From positions 5,056,501-5,120,500 of the forward strand of contig NC_081331.1 in assembly GCF_022539665.2 (NCBI RefSeq): 64,000 nucleotides of DNA, given 5' to 3'. The position numbers and the translations under genes are program-made. This document shows positions 1 through 11,040 of this stretch, one piece after another. Source of the DNA: Daphnia carinata (taxonomy: Eukaryota; Arthropoda; Branchiopoda; Diplostraca; Daphniidae). The notes beneath the pieces are model-generated. The model was not told the DNA's origin, searched no databases, and saw only the letters and a program-made list of their open reading frames with translations. The stretch's first letter is position 1; every line of letters begins with the position of its first letter.

Positions 1-1052
1 TTATGTTTTTCTTTTCTCCTTCTTCGTTTTCTTTTTCTTCCCTCTGAACGGAATAATCCCCGACAAACCAATTTTTACCATAATATTATTGCCTGAATAC
101 CTGGGTCACATGTAACGAGGTAGCTTTCTGATTGGGTTTTTTGGTATTTCAAGAGCAATCAAGCTGTTTCCATTATCCATGTCTTGTAAACAATCTTTCT
201 AAGTGGGCAGCTTTCTAAACATCACAAAAGAAAACAGGCAGCAGGTGCTCCCAAAAAATGAAGTAAAATATTTTTTAAAAAATGTTTGAAGGAAAAATCA
301 TTCATCGCAGAATGGACGAGATGTGTTTGGTTTTCTTCTTTTTCGAGGGACGTCACTCTTTTTCGTATTTAAAATTGCCTAACGTCTACTAATAGCATTT
401 TGGCATTTCTCTTTCCTCCATCTAATATTCTTCATCTCCTAACACACCCAACTGTTGTGACTTACTTTTGGATTCTCCCTTGTCTGTGTCCTAGTCGCTT
501 TCTGGATTGCAAAAAAAGATTCATTTATTTAAAGCAACAAAAAAAGGTAAAATTTTACTCTCTACCGAAAACCCAAACACTTTTTTGAATACATGTAATC
601 GACTTCATTTTTGCGTTTCCTGTTTTATTTTCATTTTTAAATGGTGCTTATGAAAAACGAGGTAAGATATAATTTTCAACATTTGAAAATTCCCGCGTTT
701 ACATTTTCCGGTTGCTCTTTAGCCTGCACCTTCATCATTTCCTATGACATTTCGCACAATAACAAGCACTGATTGAAATTTGCATAAAGAAAATAAAAAA
801 ATCATGTCGTGATCATGATGGAAGAGAAAGGCGTGAGGAAACAGGAACACTGACCTTCTTGTGACTCATGGTACCAATCCACACCCATGTCAAATGAGCC
901 AAATCCGTGTGAAACCACATTTTAATAAACCAACATTACAGATAACGTGGTAACGTACATCCTGTGGAGTAATTTTGTCATCTAATATCTAAAAGTCGTA
1001 TTTCAACGTCTAATTCTCATTAGAGGAGCAAGTGTTTTCCTGGTTGGATTCC
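1..1052. other. non-coding upstream region
   Basis: No reading frame here resembles a protein. The stretch is AT-rich with many T and A runs and leads into the first coding exon of the SAM/SH2 adaptor at 1053. It presumably holds that gene's promoter and 5' UTR, but no core promoter element could be singled out. Confidence 0.4.
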
Positions 1053-4000
1053 ATGGCTGTCAAGGGTTTCAGTATACCTCAAAGAAAAATCTATGATCTG
1101 GATTTGTTATACAAAATAGTTTCGTGGGACCAAGCTGAGGTGGAGAAATATCTGACAGAGGTTTGTGTGATTCTTTAAAAATACAATAGCGTAATGTTAT
1201 TAAATTACACTTATTCAATCTTAACAGAATGGAATACATGGGTGTGGATTTGCATTGGAGGCAAATTCAATTAACGGAGAAGCCTTCCTTAATTTAAATA
1301 ACCAAACTTTGGCAAGTTGGGAAATACCAATAATAAAGCGCTCTAAAATAATAGCATTGCTAAATGAATTGGGATCTGAGGGTAGCAGAAAAAGTGCTAT
1401 AGTAACAGCACATTCAAGACAAAAAAAGGCAGCTACATACCTTGAAATAGTACAGCGTCCTACGGCTGCACCTCCTACACCCAGACCTTTATGTTCTGAG
1501 AAACCAAGTACTATACTCAAGCATTATATTTATCTGCTCGCTACTATCATTAATTTGCATAAAATTTAGAAATTCTAAACAAACCTAATTTACCAGTTAT
1601 ACCTCCTAAGCCACCACACTTGCTAAAAAAACCAATTCCAACAAACAGCTTGTCAAAAGGTATGGATAGGACATCAATTGTAATTGTAACACATCCTGAG
1701 AAATCACTGCAGTGTGCCATTCATTTTTAGATGAAACCCAAACAATTGAGAAAATCCCTGTTCAGTTGTCAAATGATGCAAATAACAGCCCCTTTTCTAG
1801 TGAATCGGAATACGTAGGTCCTGAAAGTAATGAAATATATATGAGCCCTACTGTTCACAATGAATCCGACTACGAGGATCCTGAAAATATCGAACTATGT
1901 ACGAACTCTTACGTTAACATTGATTCTATTGGTTGTAATATTAAATGCTGTATTAAAGTATATGTTTTACTCATGCCAGATACCGAACTAGACGAAGAAA
2001 GCCTTACAAAAAGCACCATTGACGGCCCCGCTGTTTCGTTTGAAACTATTCACAATAGCAGAACACCGTCTCTAGTGCTTTCACCTGATTGTCAAACAGA
2101 CGAGTCGTCGTCCGGTGACGACGGGAACGCATCGCTTACCAACGCTTGTTTTGTAGGTTACAAAATGCCATCTCCCAATAAAAGACCAATCCGCAAAAAA
2201 AGTACTTTTACAAACTGGCGCAATTTACCCGAAGAAAAACTTACCAAAGGTATACAATTATCATAACTAATTTCACGATATCGCACCTAAATTGAGCTGA
2301 CGCAAGAACGCGCTTTGGGCTTCAACAGCGACTGTAGACTGGCAAATAGTAGTACCCGAATCATCTTTCATATTTGCTTTGGGCACTTTGTGTTATTAGA
2401 TGGCCGGTCGGACCACCCTTTTCTATCTCACTCACCCGGAGGGCAATCTTGGCCATTACCTATCGCCACGGTAGTCGCTTCGTTTCTTATGTTGGCTATC
2501 CAGTTAGTTATAGATCAGGTGCTTACTATGTGGTTACTAGTTCCGTGTTCTTTATTCCAAACTTTTCAAAGAGTAAATTAGACAGGTGGCTTTCCTTTCT
2601 TACACATTCGATAGGGTGAATCCGTAGCACGTGAATGAAGCTTCTTTCAGTCTTGTAACGGCTATGGCTTGCTGCGGATATCTCCGCTTTGCTGGCCCGG
2701 CCGCGCGGAATTTGTTAAGACGACTCGGATGCGCTGCCGTCGAGTGTTGCGTCCGCGGAACGCAGCGCATCCGTCGGAAACTGGTACCAAAATACGCTTG
2801 CCCTTGCGACCTTTCAACAATGATGACCGTTTATGGTGAGCTAAAATCCCCTTTTTGCTATTATGTTTTAATTTAACGAAGCGATAAGAAGAGAGTATCA
2901 TTAAGCGTTCGAGAAACATGTTATCGTAATGATAGCGTTTGTGGCAGGTAGCGATTCCGTTTGGATTTTCAAGATTGTATTAGAAAGGGTTTGGGTGTAA
3001 ATCTAAGAATGATGTTGTTGACATTGAATTTGGGCAGAGTCCATTGTCAAGGCGAATAGATAACAATAGCTCGGACTTGTTTTGCAGGTTTTCCCTTTGT
3101 GTATAGCCTGGAGCAAGTGTGATCAATTTTGTGGTTTCCGGTTCCATCTTGATGGCAGGTAGTCTTAATAGTGCTCACGTGGGAAAACTGCAAATTGTTC
3201 ATGTCTTGTAGGATGATGATAAAAGAATTCGAGGGATTTCCGGTTCAGCTTTTTCGTCCCCTGTTCTTGGAAAACGAGAATAGTATTTGTATTTCGGCGT
3301 TGGAAGACTTGCGTCATCACGCGGTCATCGGACGATAGGGTAGCCGTTGTCTGTTGCCCTTGAAATTATTGGCTTTTCTAGTCTGGTTTTGCTTGGATTC
3401 CCTCAAAAAATATCGCTTTGTTTCGCAATCAAAATCAAATGTATCAAAATAACCGGTTTTTATTGTTCCCTTTTATACAGGAGATCCATGCGGTACTCCA
3501 CCTCTTCCGCCCGCTCGAAATCAAATTTTCAATCGGTGCTCATCGGAGTCCAATGTCAGTCAATCAGGTACTTCCTTAATTGTTCTCTTTATTTTACTCG
3601 TTGTAATCGTTAATTTGCTTTTACGTCATAGGATCAGAATCTCGTTCTTCACCAGCCCTGACCCCACGCAAACTGTCATCGCAGTGCGCTACTTCACAGC
3701 TGAATCTTGGTACATTCCCGTTATTCTTTCATCATTTTTTTTGTTTAGATTTCTTTTTTATTTTAAAAAATGTCGTAACTTGTTTTTGTTTACCTTAGCC
3801 GAATCACTTTCGTCACCATCGTACCCGCCACCTCCCGTACCCGCCCCAAATAGACGATTGACACCTGCTAGCCGGCCAAGTCCGACTCCTCTTCAACCAA
3901 GTATAATTTCATTTTCTTTTTTAAAATGATAATGAATTAATTTTAAAACGTGTTTTAATGATTTATTTTAATCAAAGATGCGCTCTTTGGAAGTCAAATT

Positions 4001-4585
4001 ATGTTACATCCAATGCGCAGGAGTCCATCACCGTCGATCTCGCAACATAATAGTTATAATAATAGCCCAGCAGGAAGTACACGCAGTAGCAATGTATCTA
4101 CGGATTCCGAAATGGCTAGTTATCCATGGTTCTTCAATATAGACCGTAAAAAAGCCGAATCTATATTGGCACCACGTAAGTGCTTAAATTCGTGAAACTC
4201 GTGAAATGTGTCAATCCATTATTATTTCAATGTTTGCAATAGTGGGAAACGGAACTTTTCTCATTCGGCCATCCAAGCATGGCGGAACGAACGCTTCGTT
4301 CACGTTGAGCTTGCAGTTTAACAACCATGTTTTCCACGTACTGATACGTACGAGGCCCGACGGTAAAATGGCTTTGGGTACCGAGAAGAAGGAAGAAAAC
4401 GTAACTATCTAAAGATAATCGCAATTCTTTTAATGATTTCTAAAGTACTTTGTCTTGTGTCACAGTGTTTCTACACACTGCATGAGCTAGTCGATTTCCA
4501 TTACAATGAAGTAATGCAGTTACATTCGGGCAACAAAGTGAGCGGAACAACGCGCCTTACCAGCTGGCCGACCAACTTCACGTAA
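1053..4585 (+). CDS. SAM and SH2 domain adaptor protein, SLP-76/BLNK-like
   Basis: Ten coding exons fit in phase: 1053-1160, 1228-1507, 1570-1659, 1731-2249, 3481-3567, 3632-3709, 3799-3900, 3978-4175, 4243-4400 and 4466-4585, giving about 579 residues. Most internal junctions are phase 1. The N-terminal ~90 residues look like a SAM domain (DLDLLYKIVSWDQAEVEKYL, then NGIHGCGFALEANSINGEAF). A central region carries acidic tyrosine motifs (YVGPESNEIY, YEDPEN) and proline-rich stretches (VIPPKPP, SYPPPPVPAP). The C-terminus is an SH2 domain, starting WFFNIDRKKAESIL and containing GTFLIRPS with the phosphotyrosine-binding arginine. This order matches the LCP2/SLP-76 family of immune-receptor scaffolds that link tyrosine kinases to effectors in the cytosol; the specific pathway here is inference. 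A 48-bp GT-AG segment at 1932-1979 may be an additional in-frame intron. The 1.2-kb intron 2250-3480 contains open frames that I do not count as exons. Confidence 0.8.
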
Positions 4586-6900
4586 GATCTTTAAGTCGTT
4601 AGATAGCGGTCAATAACCTCTCGTTTGACCTTCGCCCCTTTTCTCTATTTTTTGTTTGAAAAATGTTCAATGCCTACTAGTTATTTGTGGCTTTCGCACT
4701 AAATTTAGCCGTTCGGCATTCAGCTGGAAATTTATATTTACTTGGGTTGAGAGCATCATGTGACGAGGATCATAAATCTTAAAGAAAGTATTAAGAGAAG
4801 TACAGGTCAATATCGTATCATTTAATATTATCCTTCTTAAATGAACTCTCCAACTGTTTGCTATTTACTTGTTGCCTTGTAAGATGTTCACTATAATTTG
4901 GTAGCAACACCTCACCATGTAACCGTCATGAATTTTCAGTTGATGTCGTATTTTACGTTTTCCTATGAACGTCGCCGAAGCCGTTGCGTGTGTTCATCAT
5001 TAGTCACGATCAATTGACTGCAATTCGTTTCTCTTCCCTCGATTTTAATTTTTTTGCACGTTTTCATTTACACGTGCAGATCGTTAAACTTTAAAAAAAA
5101 AAGACCCACCAAAGAGTCTTGAATTATGTTTTCTTTGCGCACGCTTGTATGGAAAGCAATAAATGCGTTCACTTATTGAGGATGACACGCAAAACAGTTT
5201 ACGTGTTACAACTACATTCTTTCACGTAATTGGACCGTCAGGCTAATTGTTTTGTATTACGTAAAAAATAGACACTTTGAAGATGTTAATTTACAGAACA
5301 CGTAAACATCAATAGTTAAAATACAGACATATAAATCGAGACAACAGAGCATTATGTCGTTTGTATTAAGTGAATATACGTAAAGTGGCAAAGAAATTCT
5401 CAAAGTATTTGGTGATTCAGATTTTGGGATACGATACTGGTGGGTATAATCATAAATGAAGAGGTAGAGATCAAAGTCTAGAGTGACTTATTATTGGCAG
5501 AGGCTAATACGAATTGACCAAGGTTGATTACGAGTTTGAAAGTGTTGTGTGAACTGGGACAGTTTTATTTTTATTATCTTAAATGAGAATTCGTGTCGAG
5601 GTGAAGAGATGTGGGAGCAATTGGATCAATGTACCTTTCATGACGAAGATGGATTTTCCAGGTAAAATTGTAAAATAAACACCCGGCAAATGAATATAAT
5701 ACATAAGCTCTCAGAAATAGAAGTTTGTGAGTTATAAAAGAGACAGAGAAAAGAGTCAATATTAAAAAGAAGAATGTCGGCAAAGAAAAATGCGTTCTTT
5801 TATCTGCTATTCAGACAGCAGGTGTCAGATTTGATTTTGGATGTGAGAGGAGGATTGGGATTGATCGTGGCTGGTTGTCACAGCGACGACAGTAATGCAA
5901 CTTGACATCCAATAATGTAATATCTGTTTAAATGGAGTAGAAGTTATTGGGTGTCGAATCCAAATCTTCCATGTCTCCAGGATCTCCTACACTCTTTGCC
6001 GCGATCGCTATTCAGTGACCAATGCATTATAAATTAACGTACTAAGATATAACGTAAAGAAAGGTACTCTCTTTTAATGTGTATAACTGTTGTGAATCTA
6101 ACCTGTTGATTTATTTGAATGTTGCATTAGTTTGTCGAACGAAACAATTTTCATGGGCAACAGCGCTATGGTGATAAAGCTCTGTGTGTGTGATCCCATC
6201 AGCCTTTTAATAGACGGCGGAGTTAGCGGTGATAGACGGTTCATGACGATCAAATCTCTTTCAGGCGGATTTTCAATGGTTCGATGTTCTTGATGAGACT
6301 GCGGATCAGGCTGGCAGTGATTCAAGTTTGATCCGCCATTTTTTACTATTGGCCCTCGGCTGCAAAATAAATCCATAGTGTTTAATGTGGGCGTACATAC
6401 AGAAGAGCAGTGCATGATCTTGGTTATTGATTGACAGTAAAACTAGGTCAAGTTTGCAATTGGCTATCCGTTATTGGCTAAGATTCAATTACAATGTTTC
6501 TTTTGACGGGAAGCGTACGTGGGTAAACTGTCTGGTCTATATGCCATTTACATAAGGCGCTGAATTACAATCGTTTAACAAAGTGAATAACATCTTAATG
6601 AACATGTCAACGATCTGAAGGCCATTGCGGAAGGTCTTTGAATAAGATAGTCAGGATTTAATCTGTTCACTAATTTTGTTATGGATTCTACAACATAGAA
6701 GTATTTGTACATGCTATAGTGTAAAGTTAGGCTCATATGCCTCATTATGAGCTTTACGAAAAAGATTTCCGTGGGCGTTATTTGACGAACTATGAGAAAT
6801 ATTAACTTACTTAAAGTATTGTCGAGTGATCATCCTTTTTTTATAATTTCTTTTATGGCAGATGATTGAAACTATCGGATACGAAAAAAAAGTACTTTTT
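4586..6900. other. AT-rich intergenic region without recognised genes
   Basis: About 2.3 kb following the adaptor gene. The open frames are short, lack domain-like sequence and have no coherent splice phases. No RNA gene was recognised. Confidence 0.4.
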
Positions 6901-7232
6901 TAAGCCCGACTTTTTAAGCCCGACTTTTCGCACTAAAAAGGTCGGCATTTGAGTTTGACGTGAAATTCCAGTTAAATCTAATCTGCTACAAATAAAATTA
7001 AACGCGGATTCTAAATATCTTTTTCATTTTCTATTTGATAATGTAGTTCCTGAATAAAACGCAATCGAAGTTGGTTTTAACGGAACCACTTTGAATCAAG
7101 ATAACTAAAAATCTATAAGCCTCAAATCAAAATGAAGTAAATTTTCGTGATCCTCGTTCAATTTCCCATCTAAATTATGTGTTTTTATAGCTATAACTAG
7201 GTTTTTTAAAAAATATTTAAAAGTCGGGCTTA
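6901..7232. mobile_element. MITE-like element with 14-bp terminal inverted repeats
   Basis: The segment begins TAAGCCCGACTTTT (6901-6914) and ends with its perfect reverse complement AAAAGTCGGGCTTA (7219-7232). The AAGCCCGAC core is repeated directly again at 6916-6924. The interior is AT-rich and non-coding, about 330 bp in all. The size, inverted ends and absence of coding capacity suggest a miniature inverted-repeat element, but no clear target-site duplication was identified, so the assignment is tentative. Confidence 0.4.
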
Positions 7233-7495
7233 TTTTTTAAACCGTGAAAAAAAAATGGCCTGAAATTCAGTGAAACCTACCCCGTTATAACCAATTTTTG
7301 ACGCTGATTTCGAATAAAATATTAGTTTTCCCGTCAATCATATAGTTTTGCAATAATTCGCAATCAAAAGGGGTTTTAACCCCAACCACTTTGAATTCAA
7401 ATAATTCATTGACTAATTAATCCCACGTCAAAATAAACTTGATTTTCGACATTGCTGTTAAATTTTAATTGTAAATTATTATTTATTTAAGGTAT
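6950..7495. repeat. diverged direct repeat, two ~280-bp units
   Basis: Two adjacent stretches share an ordered series of blocks. Examples are TGAAATTC near 6960 and 7261, GCAATCGAAG...GGTTTTAAC...CCACTTTGAAT near 7060-7105 against GCAATCAAAAG...GGTTTTAACC...CCACTTTGAATT near 7360-7400, and TCAAAAT followed by ATTTTCG near 7127-7150 and 7428-7450. The second unit continues beyond the inverted-repeat element, so two related insertions or an old tandem duplication are possible. Confidence 0.45.
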
Positions 7496-7679
7496 ATTCA
7501 ACAAAAAAAAATGATTAACCCAGCTTTTTGAACGAAATGGCGTTCCGCAAAAAGTCCCATTAAAGCAACGTAAATACTTTATGGCCAGCACAGACGGAAA
7601 GGCCTATGTAATTCGATTACTGGCGCGGTCGTTACGCTCCAATTGCCCCTAGCACATTCATGGGGTCTGATAGTTTTTT
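7233..7679. other. AT-rich flank of the DIRS element
   Basis: Contains the second diverged repeat unit and then a short GC-richer stretch (about 7550-7670) immediately before the retroelement. No coding or RNA feature was recognised. Confidence 0.35.
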
Positions 7680-7816
7680 CTAATTGTCGTTCAAGTGGCT
7701 CGACCTGGATCTATAAGGTGTTGACCTTGTATTACCCAGCTGATTTTTCAAAGTACAAAAAAAAAACAAAAGAAGAAGTCACCTCAGGCCATTAGGACAA
7801 ACGCCCCTTCAGACCT
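7680..7816 (+). repeat. left inverted terminal repeat of DIRS element
   Basis: It reads CTAATTGTCGTTCAAGTGGC at the tip, then a CCTGGATCTATAAGG motif, an A-tract and a GTCACCTCAGGCC block. The reverse complement recurs at 12202-12350 with few differences, chiefly A-tract length and a few tip bases. It is shorter at the tip than the right repeat, as in other DIRS elements. Confidence 0.9.
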
Positions 7817-7839
7817 TTTTCAGCTTTCAAAGTGACAAC

Positions 7840-10800
7840 ATGTCGTCTTCTTCTAGTATTTCGTCGAGTATTTCAAGATCCGATTCCGACTCGAGGGCAG
7901 CAAGCTACCGTCATCGCAGCTTGCGCGGTTACCCACGGGCCGAGAAAGGAAAGAGGGACGTGGAACGAGAGTTGGACCGTCGGGGAAGACGCCGAGACCG
8001 AAGCGAGAGTCGCAGTCGCTCGCGTAGCCGATCGATCGTACGTGGTCGAGAGATCTCAGCTGGCTTGACGCACCGTCGCAATCGTTACCGAAACCGGAGT
8101 CCCTCATCCGATCACGCCCGCAGTAGCAGCCGCTCGGTCGATCGCTCTCGCAACCAACGCAAAGTGACAGCCCCGCCTGAGAGGATCGAGTCGGATTTGG
8201 AAGTAGGAAGTGCCGGAAACCTTTCCCGTGCTCAGGAGCAAGAACCCCTTCTCCCGAAGGGCTTTCAGCTCGACAAAGCTCGTTCCAAGGAGCTTCGAAG
8301 CTGGATGACTTCAACTCTAAAACCGGCGGAGTCCAGGCAGCTACGAGAGAATTTCGTGCCTTGCTTTGAAAAAAGTTCCTTCGACTTGCAGGTCCCGAAG
8401 CTGGACCCTTCGATGGCACGTAGACTCAAGGAAGTAAGAGGAGGGGAAGCTAGCAAGGCGGAGGCTAAAGAGAAGGCCCTCGTGGCCTCTCAGTATAAAA
8501 TTTTAGATATTGCCAAACCGCTGCTGTATTTGTGGGGAAGCGCCACTTCTGATGCAGCCGCTATCGACCCGCTTCTTGTCAGCGCAGCAGAATCAGCTCT
8601 GCAGTTATGGGGCCATGCCTTCCACAATATCACGGCCCAGAGGAGAGAAAATGTGCTGCGCCAGACTGACCCCCGGTTCGAATCCTTGCTATCCGAATCG
8701 GGTCGATTTAAACCAAAAGAATGTGCACTTCTTTTCGGCCGTACTTTCCTCAGGAGTATGGTTAGAGACGCTTCGGATGACCAAAAACTTAAATCTCTAG
8801 GTCAACCTGGGGGAAGGCGGTCGAATCCCGCTTCGTCCTATAGGCCCAGCAGAACCAGCGGTTTCAAACGTGGCTCGAGGAGCGGGAGATCAGGATCCGG
8901 ATTTAACTTGCAAGGCAGCTTCAACAAACGAGGCTCGAAACCCAGCTCGTACAACCGCGGTTCCAGGTTAGTTTCTCCGGTTGTATATACTTTATCAACT
9001 ACTGTGTCGCCGCCGATATCAGGTAACGTTGTTGGGGGGAGGGTGCGAGATTTCGCTTCCTTTTGGCTATCGCTTACAGCCGATAGGTGGATTCTGGATT
9101 CGGTTTCTTTAGGAGTAAAGATTCCCTTTATCAATTTACCGTCTCAGTCTACCACCGGTGTTAATATGCGTTTCAGTCCAGAAACGAGGGCAACCTGTGA
9201 GGCGGAGGTAACATCCCTTTTGGCAAAAGGAGCCGTGGAAAGGATCCCGTTAGATTACATGGGCTTTGTGAGCGGTATTTTTGTTATTCCTAAAAGCTCG
9301 GGCGGTTATAGACCGATTATTAATTTAAAAAACCTTAATAAATTTGTGCAACAGTTTCATTTTAAAATGGAAGGCGTAAGTGTGATGAAAGGATTGATAA
9401 GGAAGGGAGACTTTTTTACGAAGATCGATCTCCAAGACGCGTACCTTACCGTTCCCATCCACCCAGACCACAAAAAGTTTTTGCAATTTATGTGGGAAGG
9501 GTCGCTTTTCCAGTTTTCTTGCCTTTGCTTCGGGCTTTCGTCTGCCCCTTGGACATTCACTAAAATTTTGAAACCGGTGGCGGCTTTTTTGAGGAGAAAA
9601 GGAATTAGGATTGTAGTTTATTTAGATGATTTTCTTATATTGAATCAGTCCAAGGAGGGGGCGGAGCGCGATTTTGTTTTGGCGGTAGAATTGCTACAGA
9701 AATGTGGGTTTTTGGTCAATTGGGAAAAATCGCTAAGCACGGCCGAGCAGGTGCGAGAATTTTTAGGCCTCGTGGTGGACTCAAACAAATTAGCTCTCTC
9801 CCTCCTACCCAAAAAGGTGCGTCAGATTGTTGAGATGTGTCGCAAGGCTAGCGCCGCTAGCTCCGTCTCTTTGAGAGAGCTGGCGAAGATTTTGGGTAAT
9901 CTAGCCTGGGCAATACAAGCGATTCCCTTTGCCCAGGGCCACTACAGGTGTGTCCAAAGACAGTTTTTGAAGGAATCGGCACGATTCAAGGGGGATTTAG
10001 CGGCAGAAATTAGATTGGACGAAGAATCGATTTCTGATCTAGATTGGTGGGCGTCCAATGTGGAAAGATCCAACGGTAGACCGCTTTCGACTCTAGAGCC
10101 CGACTTAATCATTTTTTCAGACGCGTCCCGCTCAGGGTGGGGCGCAGTCTTGAACGACGCCACAGCGAAAGGGCCATGGACAGAGCATGACCGATACCGC
10201 CACATCAACGAGCTAGAGCTGATGGCGGCCCTTTATGCTCTGAAATCCTTTACAGAACTAGCTTCACGGGTATCGGTGCGGTTGATGATGGACAACATCA
10301 CGGCGGTTCACTATGTGAACAAGTCAGGCGGCTCGAGGTCTGAGGGCTTATGTCGAATAAGTGCGCAGATCGTGGCGTGGTGTGAGCCGCGCGCGATCAC
10401 TATTAACGCTGTGTATCTTCCCGGTGCGCAAAATGTAATTGCAGATCGGCTATCAAGAGCGCCTCTGGACTCGAGCGATTGGAAACTCAACCCGAAATTG
10501 TTCAACAACCTGAGAGCTCGCTGGAGCCTAAGGGTAGACCTGTTCGCTTCGGCTTGGAACAGCCAGCTAGGACAGTTTGTCAGCTGGGGCCGTCAGCCGG
10601 GCGCACTGACGGTAGACGCGTTCACCATCGGCTGGGCCGGTATAGACGCATACGCATTCCCGCCGTTTTGTCTGATTCAGAGGTGTCTGATGAAGATAAT
10701 GAAGGAGCGGGCGGAGCTGACATTAGTGACTCCACATTGGCCAGCCCAACCATGGTTCCCGTCGCTATTGGAACTGGCTTGCGAGCCGGCGGTGATTCTT

Positions 10801-11040
10801 CCGAAAGAGAAGCTGCTGTGGGGACCGATGGGCCAGCTACACCCGCTGTCGGAGTCACTGCTGCTAATCGCCTGGAGATTGTCAGGGGACGACTTGAAGG
10901 CAGCGGACTTTCGGACGGCGTGGTCGAGCTTCTCTTGGGGGGAGCCCGTAGGACCACATCAGCTACTTACCAGTCGGCATGGAAAAGTTGGCACAGTTGG
11001 TGTGTTCGAGAAGACGTTGATCCCGTGTCTCCACCTCTAG
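7840..11040 (+). CDS. DIRS polyprotein: Gag-like RS-rich N-terminus, reverse transcriptase, RNase H
   Basis: An uninterrupted frame of 1066 residues; the ATG at 7840 lies just inside the left repeat. Residues ~1-130 are serine/arginine-rich, with RS dipeptide runs around residues 73-85. A Gag-like region follows to about residue 430. Reverse transcriptase occupies about residues 450-700, with KIDLQDAYL, the FGLSSAPWTFTK block and the catalytic YLDD motif near residue 594. RNase H follows at about 755-880 (acidic residues in IIFSDASRSGWG, INELELMAAL, LMMDNITAVHYV and ADRLSRAP). The C-terminal extension is typical of DIRS polyproteins and overlaps the recombinase frame. The product would copy element RNA into DNA in particles or in the nucleus. 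Confidence 0.93.
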   Translation: MSSSSSISSSISRSDSDSRAASYRHRSLRGYPRAEKGKRDVERELDRRGRRRDRSESRSRSRSRSIVRGREISAGLTHRRNRYRNRSPSSDHARSSSRSVDRSRNQRKVTAPPERIESDLEVGSAGNLSRAQEQEPLLPKGFQLDKARSKELRSWMTSTLKPAESRQLRENFVPCFEKSSFDLQVPKLDPSMARRLKEVRGGEASKAEAKEKALVASQYKILDIAKPLLYLWGSATSDAAAIDPLLVSAAESALQLWGHAFHNITAQRRENVLRQTDPRFESLLSESGRFKPKECALLFGRTFLRSMVRDASDDQKLKSLGQPGGRRSNPASSYRPSRTSGFKRGSRSGRSGSGFNLQGSFNKRGSKPSSYNRGSRLVSPVVYTLSTTVSPPISGNVVGGRVRDFASFWLSLTADRWILDSVSLGVKIPFINLPSQSTTGVNMRFSPETRATCEAEVTSLLAKGAVERIPLDYMGFVSGIFVIPKSSGGYRPIINLKNLNKFVQQFHFKMEGVSVMKGLIRKGDFFTKIDLQDAYLTVPIHPDHKKFLQFMWEGSLFQFSCLCFGLSSAPWTFTKILKPVAAFLRRKGIRIVVYLDDFLILNQSKEGAERDFVLAVELLQKCGFLVNWEKSLSTAEQVREFLGLVVDSNKLALSLLPKKVRQIVEMCRKASAASSVSLRELAKILGNLAWAIQAIPFAQGHYRCVQRQFLKESARFKGDLAAEIRLDEESISDLDWWASNVERSNGRPLSTLEPDLIIFSDASRSGWGAVLNDATAKGPWTEHDRYRHINELELMAALYALKSFTELASRVSVRLMMDNITAVHYVNKSGGSRSEGLCRISAQIVAWCEPRAITINAVYLPGAQNVIADRLSRAPLDSSDWKLNPKLFNNLRARWSLRVDLFASAWNSQLGQFVSWGRQPGALTVDAFTIGWAGIDAYAFPPFCLIQRCLMKIMKERAELTLVTPHWPAQPWFPSLLELACEPAVILPKEKLLWGPMGQLHPLSESLLLIAWRLSGDDLKAADFRTAWSSFSWGEPVGPHQLLTSRHGKVGTVGVFEKTLIPCLHL

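Noticed and set aside
2250-3480. several open frames in the large intron of the SAM/SH2 gene
   Set aside because: Exons 4 and 5 join in phase without them (phase 1 to phase 1). The frames have no domain-like content, though an alternative exon at about 2400 cannot be excluded.
5179-5193. 15-bp match to the 3' part of U6 snRNA (AGGATGACACGCAAA)
   Set aside because: The surrounding sequence does not match U6 on either side and there is no following T-run terminator in the right place; probably coincidence or a tiny relic.
8675-8685. tRNA B-box-like GGTTCGAATCC
   Set aside because: It lies inside the intact DIRS polyprotein frame with no matching A-box or cloverleaf around it.
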